A stretch of DNA of 64,000 nucleotides from Methylobacterium hispanicum (GCF_022179285.1 NZ_BPQO01000004.1:1-64000); one strand, 5' to 3'. Positions 50,199 through 59,643 are shown, counted from the stretch's first letter. Notes: generated by a model not told the origin, from the letters alone. Numbers and translations: made by a program.

Positions 50199-50235
50199 CT
50201 CCGGGGAGCGGCGGGCGGACGTGGGAGGAGACCGA

Positions 50236-50841
50236 ATGGCCGGCGGCGCCGCGAGCGAAGGAAGAGGCGGGGAGGGGGAAGCGCCGCGGCCGCTGGTCCT
50301 GCCTCCCTTGCGGCGGACGGCGCGCGACGCCGAGGCCTTCGCCCGGATCGTCCACGAGGGACGGCAGGACAAGGACGGGTTGCCCTACTGGCGCCACCTG
50401 AAGCGGGTGGCGATCCTGGCCGACGACAAGCTGCCCCACGGAACGGACGAATGGATCGTCGACGTCGTGGCCCAGATCGCGTGGCTGCACGACGTTCTCG
50501 AGGACACACCCTACACGGCAGCGGATCTGGCACGGGAGGGGTTCTCCCCGGTCGTGGTCGAGGGACTCGTGGCCCTCGCCAAGCTCGAGGGGCGCGTGCC
50601 GTACCTCGAATGGATCGAGCAGCTCTGCGCGACCGCGAGCCTGCCGGCGATTCTGGTCAAGATCTCCGACATCGAGGACGACTCGAGCCCGGGACGCCTC
50701 GCCCTGCTCGATTCGGGGATGCGGGCGCGGTTCGCAGCGAAATACCCGCCGGCCCGCGTGCTCCTGCTCGAAGCGGCCGCCCGGCACGGCTGGACGGACC
50801 AGCGTAGGCCCCGGCAGGCCTCGACGACGCCGCGCCCGTGA
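50236..50841 (+). CDS. HD-domain hydrolase (SpoT/Mesh1-like), 201 aa
   Basis: GGGAGGAG precedes the ATG at 50236. The HD motifs are YWRHLKRVA (His54), WLHDVLED (His85, Asp86) and KISDIEDDS. The arrangement resembles the small RelA/SpoT-type ppGpp hydrolases or other nucleotide hydrolases. Substrate unknown. It ends the 40-51 kb cluster and may be co-transcribed with recJ. No synthetase domain is attached. Confidence 0.75.
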   Translation: MAGGAASEGRGGEGEAPRPLVLPPLRRTARDAEAFARIVHEGRQDKDGLPYWRHLKRVAILADDKLPHGTDEWIVDVVAQIAWLHDVLEDTPYTAADLAREGFSPVVVEGLVALAKLEGRVPYLEWIEQLCATASLPAILVKISDIEDDSSPGRLALLDSGMRARFAAKYPPARVLLLEAAARHGWTDQRRPRQASTTPRP

Positions 50842-50980
50842 GCCGCAGCGTCCTCTCGCGCATCCCCTCCTAGCGGCTTATGTCTGGCGCGGTTCCCGAG
50901 CACGCACGACGGCCGCCGCGCCGGCGTCGCCAGGCTCGGCGGCCGTGCCGCAGGCTCGGCCGGGCGCGGGGGGCGATACC

Positions 50981-51844
50981 ATGGAGACTGGAAAGCTTTT
51001 CCTCGGCTCGAAGTCCGAGTGCAAGGTCTTCCTGAAATCGCGAACCGGCTACTACGTCTATGTTCTGAGGCGACCCGACGGACGCCCGTTCTATGTCGGG
51101 AAAGGCAGCACCTCTCGGATCCTCAATCACGAGAACGAAGCGAGGCACGTCAACGACCGGAGAAGCAACGCGTACAAACTGAACGTCATTCGGTCGATCC
51201 TATCCGCCGGCCTTGGCATCTCCTATGAGATCGATTCATGCCACGGCACGGAAGCTTCCGCGCACGAACGAGAGACGCAACTGATCAAGGCCATCGGTCG
51301 CCTTCATGAGGGCGGTCCGCTTACGAACCTAGCCCCCGGCGGCGGCTCGGAACGCGGCCCCGCCCCTGCTTCCAGAGCGAAGCATCAGGCCACGCTTTCC
51401 GGATCGCCCGGCGACAATCCGGAAAGGGCAGTCATCAACGCGTTCGTCAACAACATATCCCGGATGAACTCGGTGGTCATCAAGCCGTCGAGGCAGTTCG
51501 TGGCAAGACAGACCCAAAGCTATCCGAACAAATCGATGAACGCTTCCGTCAGGCAGGCCGTCGCCATCTCGGCGTCCGCCGCCTCGAACGGGATTCTGCT
51601 GGGGGCCGATTGCATCATTCCCAGGAAGGTCGTCGTCGAGGGAATAGACGGACTGATCGAAAACGGCGTCAGCTGCGACATAGTCACGAGCGGACTGGGA
51701 TCGCTGATCGCGGCGGAACACCCCTCCGACGAAAGCTTCCATCTGTCGTCCAGGCAGGCCGACGCCGTGATCGACCTGATCGGCCGCCAGAAATGCATCG
51801 ATCTGGGCATTCTCCGTCCGCCTGCCGAAGCGGCCCGGCAGTAG
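50981..51844 (+). CDS. GIY-YIG nuclease-like protein (LEM-3-type), 287 aa
   Basis: The N-terminal domain has GYYVYVLRRPDGRPFYVGKG (GIY and YIG elements, 23-42), an Arg at 46 and Glu residues near SAHERETQLIKA, all as expected for the LEM-3-like GIY-YIG group. The C-terminal 170 residues are unrecognised. The base composition is visibly less GC-rich than its neighbours and codon use is different, suggesting later acquisition. The ATG at 50981 is fixed by the domain start. It may act in DNA repair or as a mobile-type nuclease. Confidence 0.7.
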   Translation: METGKLFLGSKSECKVFLKSRTGYYVYVLRRPDGRPFYVGKGSTSRILNHENEARHVNDRRSNAYKLNVIRSILSAGLGISYEIDSCHGTEASAHERETQLIKAIGRLHEGGPLTNLAPGGGSERGPAPASRAKHQATLSGSPGDNPERAVINAFVNNISRMNSVVIKPSRQFVARQTQSYPNKSMNASVRQAVAISASAASNGILLGADCIIPRKVVVEGIDGLIENGVSCDIVTSGLGSLIAAEHPSDESFHLSSRQADAVIDLIGRQKCIDLGILRPPAEAARQ

Positions 51845-51978
51845 GCATGATCCTGGGCTGAGACGCGGCCGGCGCTTGGCCCACATGGGCCGATTGCAGG
51901 CAAGTTTAATGATCGGCGCCCCTGTTCCTTTATGTCTCGGCCCTACGCTAAGCCAGAATGCGGATGTCAGGCAGACCG

Positions 51979-52707
51979 ATGAACAGAACAGTTGCCGGAT
52001 TGGCGGGGTTTGCCGCGGCTATCCTATTTGCAGCCTCGCCTGCGGCCGCCGAGAGCGAGTGCAAGCCCTCGAACGCCCTGAAGGATCTCGCAGCCCTGCC
52101 CGGGAAGAAGGGGTGGGTCTGGGCCGACAGCGAGATCGTCATGCGCAACGGCCCCCGGGGCATTGGAATGGCGCACACCTGGAAGCAGATCGGGCCGGAC
52201 CGCTGGGTGCATGGGGACGACTTGGTTCCCTACGGCGAGGCGGTCGAGATCGTGAAGCACGAGGAGTGGCACGGCTCGTCGGGCCGGACCACGGTCAGGA
52301 CCGCCGATGGGCGTACCTTCGTCGTGCCGGGCGCCACGATCAAGCTCTATGAGTTCTGGAAGTGCTCCGTCACCGAGTTGCTGGAGGACCGCTACGTTCT
52401 GGATAAGGAGAGCCCTATCCCGAGGAACGTCCGCACCAAGGTGGCGAACACGGTCTGGGTCCGTCTCGTAGACAAGACGACGCCGGTCGAATCGTGGAAG
52501 GCCTGGATGAAGCCGGAGGACGTCGCCAAGATCGATCTGATGCTATGCCGGCAGTGGACGGCGCCCGACCAGAAGCCAAACCACGGCGAGTACCCGCTCA
52601 GCTGTCAGCCCTTCAGCGCGAAGGGGTGGGGGTCCGGATTGTCCCTCGATCCAAAAGCGGTCGAGGTGCTTTCGCCGACGTCGATGCGCATCCTGCTGAC
52701 GAACTGA
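51979..52707 (+). CDS. secreted hypothetical protein, 242 aa
   Basis: A signal peptide (MNRTVAGLAGFAAAILFAAS, cleavage near AAA-ES) leads a soluble protein with Cys (SECKPS, WKCSVT, MLCRQW, LSCQPF). Trp-rich segments suggest a beta fold. An upstream in-frame start at 51958 is possible. TTCCTTT (51925-51931) lies upstream in the promoter region. Family not recognised. Confidence 0.6.
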   Translation: MNRTVAGLAGFAAAILFAASPAAAESECKPSNALKDLAALPGKKGWVWADSEIVMRNGPRGIGMAHTWKQIGPDRWVHGDDLVPYGEAVEIVKHEEWHGSSGRTTVRTADGRTFVVPGATIKLYEFWKCSVTELLEDRYVLDKESPIPRNVRTKVANTVWVRLVDKTTPVESWKAWMKPEDVAKIDLMLCRQWTAPDQKPNHGEYPLSCQPFSAKGWGSGLSLDPKAVEVLSPTSMRILLTN

Positions 52708-52721
52708 AGGATCCGCGCCCG

Positions 52722-53579
52722 TCAGATCGCCGGGGAGGGGGCGGCCCAGGAGGCTTCGGGCTCGGCCTCGACCTCCGCCTTCGCGGTCTGCCCGTCCGTT
52801 TCGGTTTCCAGATCCGTCCGGTCGGACAGGACCGGCGTACCGGCCCAGGTCAGCGCGCGCATAACGCCGCCGATCGCCATGTGCCGAACGTCCGAGACGT
52901 CGTAGGCCCGCTCCGTCGAGGCCGATTTGGCGGGGCGGACGACGGCGCGGACGACCTCGACGAAGAACTCGTCCACGATCTCCCGCTCGACCGAACCCGC
53001 CTGCGGCGGGTCGACGCCGAGCGCCCCGTAGATCTCGATCCGCCGTTCGTAGATGTCGGAGGCGTTCTCAGCCGCGAACGTCTGCCAGGGCGTCATCCGG
53101 CCCAGGATCTGGTCGACGGCCGCCTGAAGCCCCGGATCGTCGTCGTCGAAGCCGCGCAGCGACAGAAGGCGGCCGGCGGCGGTCGCCACAGGCTCGAAGG
53201 GCAGCTTGTCCTGGAGATCCCACCAGCCCAGCGGGTCGCCGAGCAGCGCGCGGTAGACGCGTGGCGCCGGGTCGAGGCGGCTCTCGCCGTGGCACCACGC
53301 GACGGGGCGGCAACGGATGAAGGCACCGTAGTCGTCGACGGCCTGCTGGAAGAAGGCGGGCGCCGCGCCGAGCGCGGCGTTCGCGAGATAGAAGGCCCGG
53401 CGCAGGATCCACTCCGCCGGAGCGCCCAGCGGACCTCCGTCGATGTCCAAGATCAGACTGGCCTCAGCCCCCGACAGGGATTGCGGCGCGTTGGGATCGC
53501 GGGGCGGCGCGGCGGGGCGCGGCGCGACCGTCGCCTGAGGCGGACGAAGGATCGCGACTGGCGGCGGCTTCGGAAGCAT
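52722..53579 (-). CDS. hypothetical protein, 285 aa
   Basis: An N-terminal Pro-rich region (MLPKPPPVAIL to RDPNAPQ) is followed by a helical domain with several Trp (VAWCHGE, GWWDLQD, TPWQTFA). No signal peptide. The C-terminus is acidic. It is convergent with the 51979 gene, ending 14 bp away. The 600 bp upstream of it, to the large primase gene, contains no supported coding sequence. Family not recognised. Confidence 0.6.
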   Translation of the reverse strand: MLPKPPPVAILRPPQATVAPRPAAPPRDPNAPQSLSGAEASLILDIDGGPLGAPAEWILRRAFYLANAALGAAPAFFQQAVDDYGAFIRCRPVAWCHGESRLDPAPRVYRALLGDPLGWWDLQDKLPFEPVATAAGRLLSLRGFDDDDPGLQAAVDQILGRMTPWQTFAAENASDIYERRIEIYGALGVDPPQAGSVEREIVDEFFVEVVRAVVRPAKSASTERAYDVSDVRHMAIGGVMRALTWAGTPVLSDRTDLETETDGQTAKAEVEAEPEASWAAPSPAI

Positions 53580-54110
53580 GCGGCCGTTGTCGGTCCGAGC
53601 GAAGCAACGGTCAAGTTCGCCGGCGGCGACAGGCCATGAGGATCGTGACAAGGAACGAAGTGTCGCGTGCGCGCCCTGGGCCATCCCGTCCCGGACGGCG
53701 ATGCGCGGTCGGCCGGTCGAGCGCGCGGAGACGGACCATGCACCGCGTAGCCTGTAGACCGAGACGGAGGCCAATAGCGCTGGCGGCGGTACCGAAGCCG
53801 TCCGGGTAAGGCTTTTCCGCGCGCGCCGCCTCGCCCCGGGCGGGAGCGGGATCGAGCGCATCGGCACGGCTTGCCGCCACGCAGGGCGCCATCGTCGCCG
53901 AAATCTCCCGGGGCCGAGGCGTGCGTGCATGCGCCACGGCGTGTCGGCGAGGAAGCCTTTCGCCGGCAAGAACCGAAGGGCGTCGACCTGGGCCGAGACG
54001 GGCCGACGACGACCGCTGTCCGGCAGGAGGAGTTGCCGCGGCCGGCCGGGGGATCCGAACGCTTCAAGGGTCAAATTCATTCCTTCGTTTACCCTTACGC
54101 CCTCGTCGGG
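53580..54110. other. intergenic region without supported genes
   Basis: All open frames here are short, overlapping and arginine-rich, as expected of non-coding GC-rich DNA. AAGGAAC at 53650 and TTCCTTC at 54080-54086 are the only recurring elements. It lies between divergent genes and could include the replication region that the primase would use, but no iterons or AT-rich box are evident. Confidence 0.4.
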
Positions 54111-54160
54111 TTGACCCTCGCGGCCCGGCGTGCACGATGCACGCGCTGATTCATTCCTTC
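54111..54160 (+). promoter_or_regulatory. promoter with TTCCTTC element for the primase-polymerase gene
   Basis: TTGACC (54111-54116), 17 nt, ACGATG (54134-54139), 14 nt, TTCCTTC (54154-54160), 20 nt to the GTG at 54181. Confidence 0.45.
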
Positions 54161-54180
54161 GAGACCCTGCGCCGCCATCC

Positions 54181-57100
54181 GTGTCTGAACCTTCGCGCCT
54201 GCCTTCGGGATCGATCGTCCAGCGCCGCCTCGCCGCCCTCGGCGCCGTCCGCTTGGCCGAGGACGACGCGCAGCCGGACTCCGTCTCGCAATCCTACGCG
54301 CTTGGCGAAACCATCTTCGGCGACGTCGCCCGCGATCTCGTGGCGAACGGCTGGGCGGTCTATCCCCAGGAGATTTACGGCGACCGACGCCTGCCGGGGC
54401 GCATCCGCCGCGAGGTGATCAAGTGGCGGGAGGACCACCGCCTCGACGAGCGGCTGCCGCGGCCGGACGCGTTGGAGGACTGGATCCGCTGGTGCCCCGC
54501 CCACAACGTGGCCCTCGTGCTCGGCCGCGGCTCGGGCGACGCGTTCTCGGTCGACGTCGACGTCCTCGACGAACTCCTCAGCTACGACATCCGTCGGCTG
54601 GCGGAGGACATCCTCGGCGCCACGCCGCTCAGGCGCGTGGGCAATGCGCCGAAGGTCGCGCTGTTCTTCCGATGGGCCTCGCCCGAGGACGCGCAGAAGC
54701 TCCACCGCACGGCCTTCAAGTTCCGCGACGCCACCGGCCGCGGGCGGGAGCAGGGCCTCGACATCCTGAACTACGCGAAATCGGTGACGATCTACGGTCG
54801 CCACCACCGGACAGGCCGCAATTTCAGCTGGGAGGCCGGCACGCCGCTCACGACGCGGCCCGAGGATCTTCCGGCCGTCACCGCCGAGGACGTCCAGCGT
54901 TTCATCGACGCCGTCGACGTGCTGCATCCCTTCGCGCGCGGCGCGGGATTCCAGGCGGGCGAGGTGGTCCTGGAATTCGACGAGACCACGCAGCTCACCG
55001 TCCCCCGCCGGCGCCGCAGCGCGGACGGGGCGGCCAACTGGGTCGAGGATTCCGACGGCCGGATCAGCGACGGCCGAGAGGAGTATCTGCGCCACCTCGC
55101 ATGGTCCATCGTTCCCATGAACGCCGAGGCCGCGCTCGCCGAGGGCGGCCTCGAGCGGCTGACGGCCATCGTGGTCGAGCAGTTCGAACAGAACGCCGTC
55201 GTGGACGGGAAGTGGGCCACCCGCCTCACCTTCGAAGCCCGCGGCAAGGTCCGCTACACGATCGAGAAGCTGCGTCGCGGCGAACTCAAGCCCTGGACGC
55301 CCGAGCGCAAGAGGCCGGGGCGCGTGATCGGACGTTCGGCCGTGGCCCCACGGGGCGGCGCGCGAGCCTCCCGCGACCCGTTGTCGTTCCTCCCCAAGCC
55401 CGCGGCCAGCCTGGATCCGTCGAAGGCCCAGGGCCGCACGGCCCTGCCGATCAGCGTCGCGGAAGGCGTCGAGGGATCCGCCGCCGCGCGCGCCCTGCGC
55501 CCCGACCGCAGCGAGACCGGCGCGGCCGTCACGCAGGGCATCCAGGGAACCCTGAGGCAATTCTTCGACGCGATCTATCTGCCTCCCGAGCAGCGGCGCG
55601 CGCCCCTGACGCTCATCCAGGCCCCCACGGGTGCCGGCAAGACCTCGCAGACGCTGGAATTCATCGCGCGGGACGGCACGGAGCGGCCGGATCCGGACGT
55701 CACGGGCGGCTTTCTCGGGCCACGCGTGGCGGAGGACTACGAGTACGTCGACGAGAACGGCGACAAGGTCGTCGGGCGCTGCCCGATCGTGTTCATGCTG
55801 CCGACCTACGCCAACATCGAAGAACTCCGGCAGCGTGCGCACATCCTCGGGCTCGACCCCTCGGCCTCGGTCGCGGATCTGCGACGGGAGGCGTCGGATC
55901 TCGGCCTGATCGAGGAGGACGCCGCGGAGTCGCGTCTTGCCGAGCTCATGGGCCAAGCCAGGAACCTCAAGCTCCGGTGCATGATCTACAAGGGGAAGAT
56001 CCAGGCCGGCTGCATGATGCGCGACAAGGTCGAACTCGCGGCCAGGGCGGGGATCGGCACGGCGGGCTTCTGCTCGTCCGAGAGCGGTCCGGCGGGCGAC
56101 CGCACGACGAAGTACTGCGACTTCCATCCGGCCGTGAACCACCAGGAGCCGTGCCCGGCCATCGAGCAGCGCTTCCGCATCCGCCAGATGGACGTGGTGT
56201 TCCTGCCCCACGCCTTCTTCGCGCTTCCCCTGCCGGAGGAGCTGAAGGAGGTCCGGGCGGTCATTGCGGACGAGCGGGTCCACCATCTCTTCCTGCACAC
56301 GGACCGCTTCGAGCTCGGCATCCTCCAGAAGGAGCGTCCGACCCCGAAGCTGACGAGAAAGGAGCGCGAGGAGGAGGTCGACCCGGAATCGATCCTGGAG
56401 GGGCGCCGGCGCGCCGTGGACGTCGTCATGGACGCCCTGGTCGCCCACAGGTCGGAGGACCCGGTCGCGGCCCTTCTGCGCCATCCCGAAGCCGACGAGT
56501 GGGTGAAGTGCGCGGTGCGCTGCTGCAGCACCGCCTTCGACGTCGGGCGGCTCATCACCCCCGACCTCGACCTCGATCAGGTCGCCGAGATCTGCTCGCG
56601 CCCGACCGGCGTCGGGATCAAGCAGGAGCACCGCTTCTGGCAGATCGTGTCCGAGCGGCTGGAGGCTGCCCGGGTCGACAGGGTGCACCGCGAGTTGACC
56701 GAGGCGCGTCGCGCCCCTTGGGAGGCACGCCTCGCGGCGATCGAGGCGGAGCTGGGACGGGCGGAGCCGGGCTCGGAGACCGAGCGGGCCCTGCTGGAGG
56801 AGCAGGAAGGCCTGAACAAGGACCTGCGCATGCTCGTCTGGCGCGACAGGGCGAAGGGCGCTCGGGACATGCGCATCCAACGCATCGAGGAGTCCGGTTC
56901 CGACGGCAGCCCCCGCTACTACGTCCGCATCTCATGGCGGACCGAGCCGAACTGGATCGACAAGCCGCTTCTCCTGCTGGACGCCTCCGCCCAGCCCGAG
57001 ATCATCGCCCGGATCTGGACGCGCTCGGGCGCCGAGGACCGGAAGACGGACGTCGCCGTCGTCCGGGACCTCAACGTGCGCGTCGTCGCGATCGCGGACT

Positions 57101-58509
57101 CGACCTATGCGACCTCCAAGCTCCTGCCGGGGCGGGGAGCGGCTCCGGCGATCGTGCAGGACTGCGCGCGCCGTCTCGCCAAGGTCCGGCGGGCCATATC
57201 CCTGATCTCGGCCATGTACGGGCACAGCCGCGTCGTGGCGGGCTCGACCATGAAGGCGCGGCGCCTGATCAACACGGGCTGGAAGTCGCCGGAGAACGTC
57301 GACTGGATGCACTACGGCGCCGTGCGCGGCCTCGACTTCGCCAAGCACCACGACGCCGCGATCTCGTTCGGCCGCCTCGAGCCCCCCGTCTGGGTGGTCG
57401 ACGGCGTCGTGGCGGCGCTCACATACGACGAGGACGCGCCCGAGGAGCCGTTCGACCGCTTCGGGAACGGCCTCGACGCCCAGGGCAACGCGCTGCGCGT
57501 GCCGCCCGACGACATGCTCGTGCACATGCGCTCCGGGCACGACGTCAGGATCGAGGTGCCGCGCTATCCGGGCCGGTGGGCCAGGATGGTGCAGCGGCAG
57601 TACCGGGAGGAGGAGCAGTCGCAGTTCCTCGGGCGGCTCCGTCCCGTGTACCGGGGCGGCGAGGCCTCGACCTGGTTCTGCTTCTCCTCGGTCATGCCGG
57701 AGGGCCTCTACGTCGACGACATCCTCCACATCGACGACATCGCCGACGAGCGTGCCCTGCCGGATCTCGGCTCCGATTGGCTCCTCGTCGAACTCGTGCG
57801 CCGCTGCGGCGTGATCGACGCCGCCCTGGGAGCGCGGATCGCGCCCGACCTCTTCGCCGACGAGGGGGCCGTCCGGGCCCTGATGGAGCGGAAGGGCTTC
57901 GATCCGGCGAAGGGCACGGACATGCGCCGCGAGACCTGGGGCTTCGTTCCGGTCCTCTACGCCTGGAACGGAACCCGCAGGTGGGCTTTCGTCCGCGGGG
58001 ACGTCGCGGATCCGCCCGCCCATCTCGCCGAACTCGCCGCCATGCACCTGCGGCGCGACCTCGAGATCCTCGGCGTCAGGGCGGGCCCGATCGACACGAA
58101 GGCATTCCGCACCGCCAACGACGGCCGCTGGCCGACCGTCTTCGACGCCGTGCACGCGGACGTCGCCGAGGACGGGGCGCCGAGCCTTCACGAGGAGACG
58201 TTCCGCCGGTTCAAGACGCGCGGGCGCCCGCCCGACAAGGTCGACGACGCGCTGGGCACGCTCCACGAGCGCGAGGCCCTCGAGCAGCATCTGATGGACC
58301 GCAGCGCCGCGGACGCGATGCGCTACGTCGCCCAGGAATGGTGGTTCAAGCGCAGCTCCGCCGGCGCGGCAGGCGGCTACCGTTCGTTCGACGAGAAGCC
58401 GATCTGCATTCCCTTCGAGAACAAGGGGCAGCCGGTTCCCATGGACGCGCACAAGGCGCTGCAGGCCATCGAGCACATGCACGCGGTCATGGCCGACCTG
58501 GGGGAGTGA
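54181..58509 (+). CDS. giant primase-polymerase fused to DinG/XPD-like Fe-S helicase region, 1442 aa
   Basis: The N-terminal 250 residues match bifunctional primase-polymerase (archaeo-eukaryotic type): SVDVDV (Asp125, Asp127), RRVGNAPKVALFF (151-163) and LDILNYAKSVTIYGRHH with a following NFSW. A P-loop (APTGAGKT, 481-488) comes next. Then comes a run of five Cys (600, 611, 631, 646, 658) and MDVVFLPHAFFALPLPEEL leading to VIADERVHH (Walker B-like, Asp697, Glu698). Cys clusters at this place bind the Fe-S cluster in DinG/XPD helicases. A motif like HYGAVRGLDFAKHHD lies further on. It is a strong candidate for a plasmid replication primase-helicase. An upstream GTG (54130) lies before the predicted -10. 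Confidence 0.75.
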   Translation: MSEPSRLPSGSIVQRRLAALGAVRLAEDDAQPDSVSQSYALGETIFGDVARDLVANGWAVYPQEIYGDRRLPGRIRREVIKWREDHRLDERLPRPDALEDWIRWCPAHNVALVLGRGSGDAFSVDVDVLDELLSYDIRRLAEDILGATPLRRVGNAPKVALFFRWASPEDAQKLHRTAFKFRDATGRGREQGLDILNYAKSVTIYGRHHRTGRNFSWEAGTPLTTRPEDLPAVTAEDVQRFIDAVDVLHPFARGAGFQAGEVVLEFDETTQLTVPRRRRSADGAANWVEDSDGRISDGREEYLRHLAWSIVPMNAEAALAEGGLERLTAIVVEQFEQNAVVDGKWATRLTFEARGKVRYTIEKLRRGELKPWTPERKRPGRVIGRSAVAPRGGARASRDPLSFLPKPAASLDPSKAQGRTALPISVAEGVEGSAAARALRPDRSETGAAVTQGIQGTLRQFFDAIYLPPEQRRAPLTLIQAPTGAGKTSQTLEFIARDGTERPDPDVTGGFLGPRVAEDYEYVDENGDKVVGRCPIVFMLPTYANIEELRQRAHILGLDPSASVADLRREASDLGLIEEDAAESRLAELMGQARNLKLRCMIYKGKIQAGCMMRDKVELAARAGIGTAGFCSSESGPAGDRTTKYCDFHPAVNHQEPCPAIEQRFRIRQMDVVFLPHAFFALPLPEELKEVRAVIADERVHHLFLHTDRFELGILQKERPTPKLTRKEREEEVDPESILEGRRRAVDVVMDALVAHRSEDPVAALLRHPEADEWVKCAVRCCSTAFDVGRLITPDLDLDQVAEICSRPTGVGIKQEHRFWQIVSERLEAARVDRVHRELTEARRAPWEARLAAIEAELGRAEPGSETERALLEEQEGLNKDLRMLVWRDRAKGARDMRIQRIEESGSDGSPRYYVRISWRTEPNWIDKPLLLLDASAQPEIIARIWTRSGAEDRKTDVAVVRDLNVRVVAIADSTYATSKLLPGRGAAPAIVQDCARRLAKVRRAISLISAMYGHSRVVAGSTMKARRLINTGWKSPENVDWMHYGAVRGLDFAKHHDAAISFGRLEPPVWVVDGVVAALTYDEDAPEEPFDRFGNGLDAQGNALRVPPDDMLVHMRSGHDVRIEVPRYPGRWARMVQRQYREEEQSQFLGRLRPVYRGGEASTWFCFSSVMPEGLYVDDILHIDDIADERALPDLGSDWLLVELVRRCGVIDAALGARIAPDLFADEGAVRALMERKGFDPAKGTDMRRETWGFVPVLYAWNGTRRWAFVRGDVADPPAHLAELAAMHLRRDLEILGVRAGPIDTKAFRTANDGRWPTVFDAVHADVAEDGAPSLHEETFRRFKTRGRPPDKVDDALGTLHEREALEQHLMDRSAADAMRYVAQEWWFKRSSAGAAGGYRSFDEKPICIPFENKGQPVPMDAHKALQAIEHMHAVMADLGE

Positions 58510-58756
58510 GGCCGCCCACGGCCCGCGGGGATCGGCGCGCGCACGTCCCGGGACGCGATCGCCGCCCCCCGCACCTTGCGGGGCCGTCCAGCATCGACGG
58601 ACCGTCAGGCAGGGCTTCGGTACGCCGGCGCTTCCATCCGGGGCGGCACGGCTGGCGGCCATCCCGCGACCGACCATGCCGCGCCGCCGCCGAGTGCGAG
58701 GCCGCCGGCGTCGACATCGGGCCGGCCGCACGGTCCGGGGAGCGTAAGCGGCCGGC

Positions 58757-59569
58757 TCAACGCCGGGACCATCTGTCCACCGCGTTCGCCTTGGTCAGAA
58801 GCGGCTGCCGCTGCTCTTCGTCCCGCATCTGGCGGCGCTTGAGGGCCCGGACGGCGGCCTCGGCCTCCAGGTAGGCGACCTTCACGACGTGCGCGTCCCC
58901 CGCGGGCGCGCAGTCCAGCACTTCGAGCGGCCAGACCGCCACGTCGGGCGCCAGCGCCGCCTCGTCCACGATCGACATGAACGAGGTGTCCGCGTGCACG
59001 ACCGAGCCGGGAACGACGCCGAGCCGCACGAGCTCGTCGCGTCCGCCGACGAAGGCGCCCGTCAGCCTGCGACCGACCAGGGGCTCGAACACGCGCAGCA
59101 CGAGGCCGACGTCGTCGGCCAGTAGCCGCTTGATGTGCCGCGCCATTTCCGCGCTCTGGGCGTGCCGCGCATGCACCACGAAGGCGTTCTGCTCCTGCTC
59201 GACGCCGTCGTGCCTCCGCAGGAAATAGGCGAACGGGTGGTCGCTCGGCACCGAGATGCGCAGTCCGCCGATCGCCGCACGGAGCGTATAGCGGCGCGAC
59301 AGGCAGAGGTCCCGCCGGACCGTGCCGACCCGCTCGCGCCAAGTCTCCGGGGCCGCCTCGTAGAGGGCCGCCTCGACGGCGGCGGCCACATCCTCGGCCG
59401 ACTTCCTCGCGAACCTGAAGGTCACGCGCCAGCACCGCTTGTCCGGCATGAACCGGGCCCCCAGCGCCTTGACGGCCGCCTTCGTCGCCGCGTCGCCGCG
59501 CCCGAAGAAGATGTCGGCCGTCTCCGGCGAAGCGAAGATCCGGACCGTCGCGTAATCCTTCGGCTCCAT
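58757..59569 (-). CDS. hypothetical protein with DUF5710-like N-terminus, 270 aa
   Basis: The N-terminal segment AVKALGARFMPDKRCWRVTF resembles the short DUF5710-type motif (LGA...D...K.W.V) found in plasmid primases and antirestriction proteins. The rest is mixed alpha/beta without recognised motifs. Its ribosome-binding site overlaps GAAGGAA (59579-59585, minus strand). It is divergent from the ParA-like gene and convergent to the primase gene. The 247 bp between its end and the primase gene hold no clear feature. Confidence 0.55.
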   Translation of the reverse strand: MEPKDYATVRIFASPETADIFFGRGDAATKAAVKALGARFMPDKRCWRVTFRFARKSAEDVAAAVEAALYEAAPETWRERVGTVRRDLCLSRRYTLRAAIGGLRISVPSDHPFAYFLRRHDGVEQEQNAFVVHARHAQSAEMARHIKRLLADDVGLVLRVFEPLVGRRLTGAFVGGRDELVRLGVVPGSVVHADTSFMSIVDEAALAPDVAVWPLEVLDCAPAGDAHVVKVAYLEAEAAVRALKRRQMRDEEQRQPLLTKANAVDRWSRR

Positions 59570-59614
59570 CTCTTTTCATTCCTTCGAAGGCGGCGGGACC
59601 CTCCAACGAAATGG

Positions 59615-59643
59615 TTGACCCATTCCTTTGGCAGGTGCAAGGT
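59615..59643 (+). promoter_or_regulatory. candidate promoter of the ParA-like gene
   Basis: TTGACC (59615-59620), 17 nt containing TTCCTTT (59623-59629), then CAAGGT (59638-59643). About 65 nt upstream of the ATG at 59708. Confidence 0.35.

Noticed and set aside
54130..54180. Earlier GTG for the primase-polymerase
   Set aside because: It lies upstream of the predicted -10, and the GTG at 54181 fits the motif spacing of other genes.
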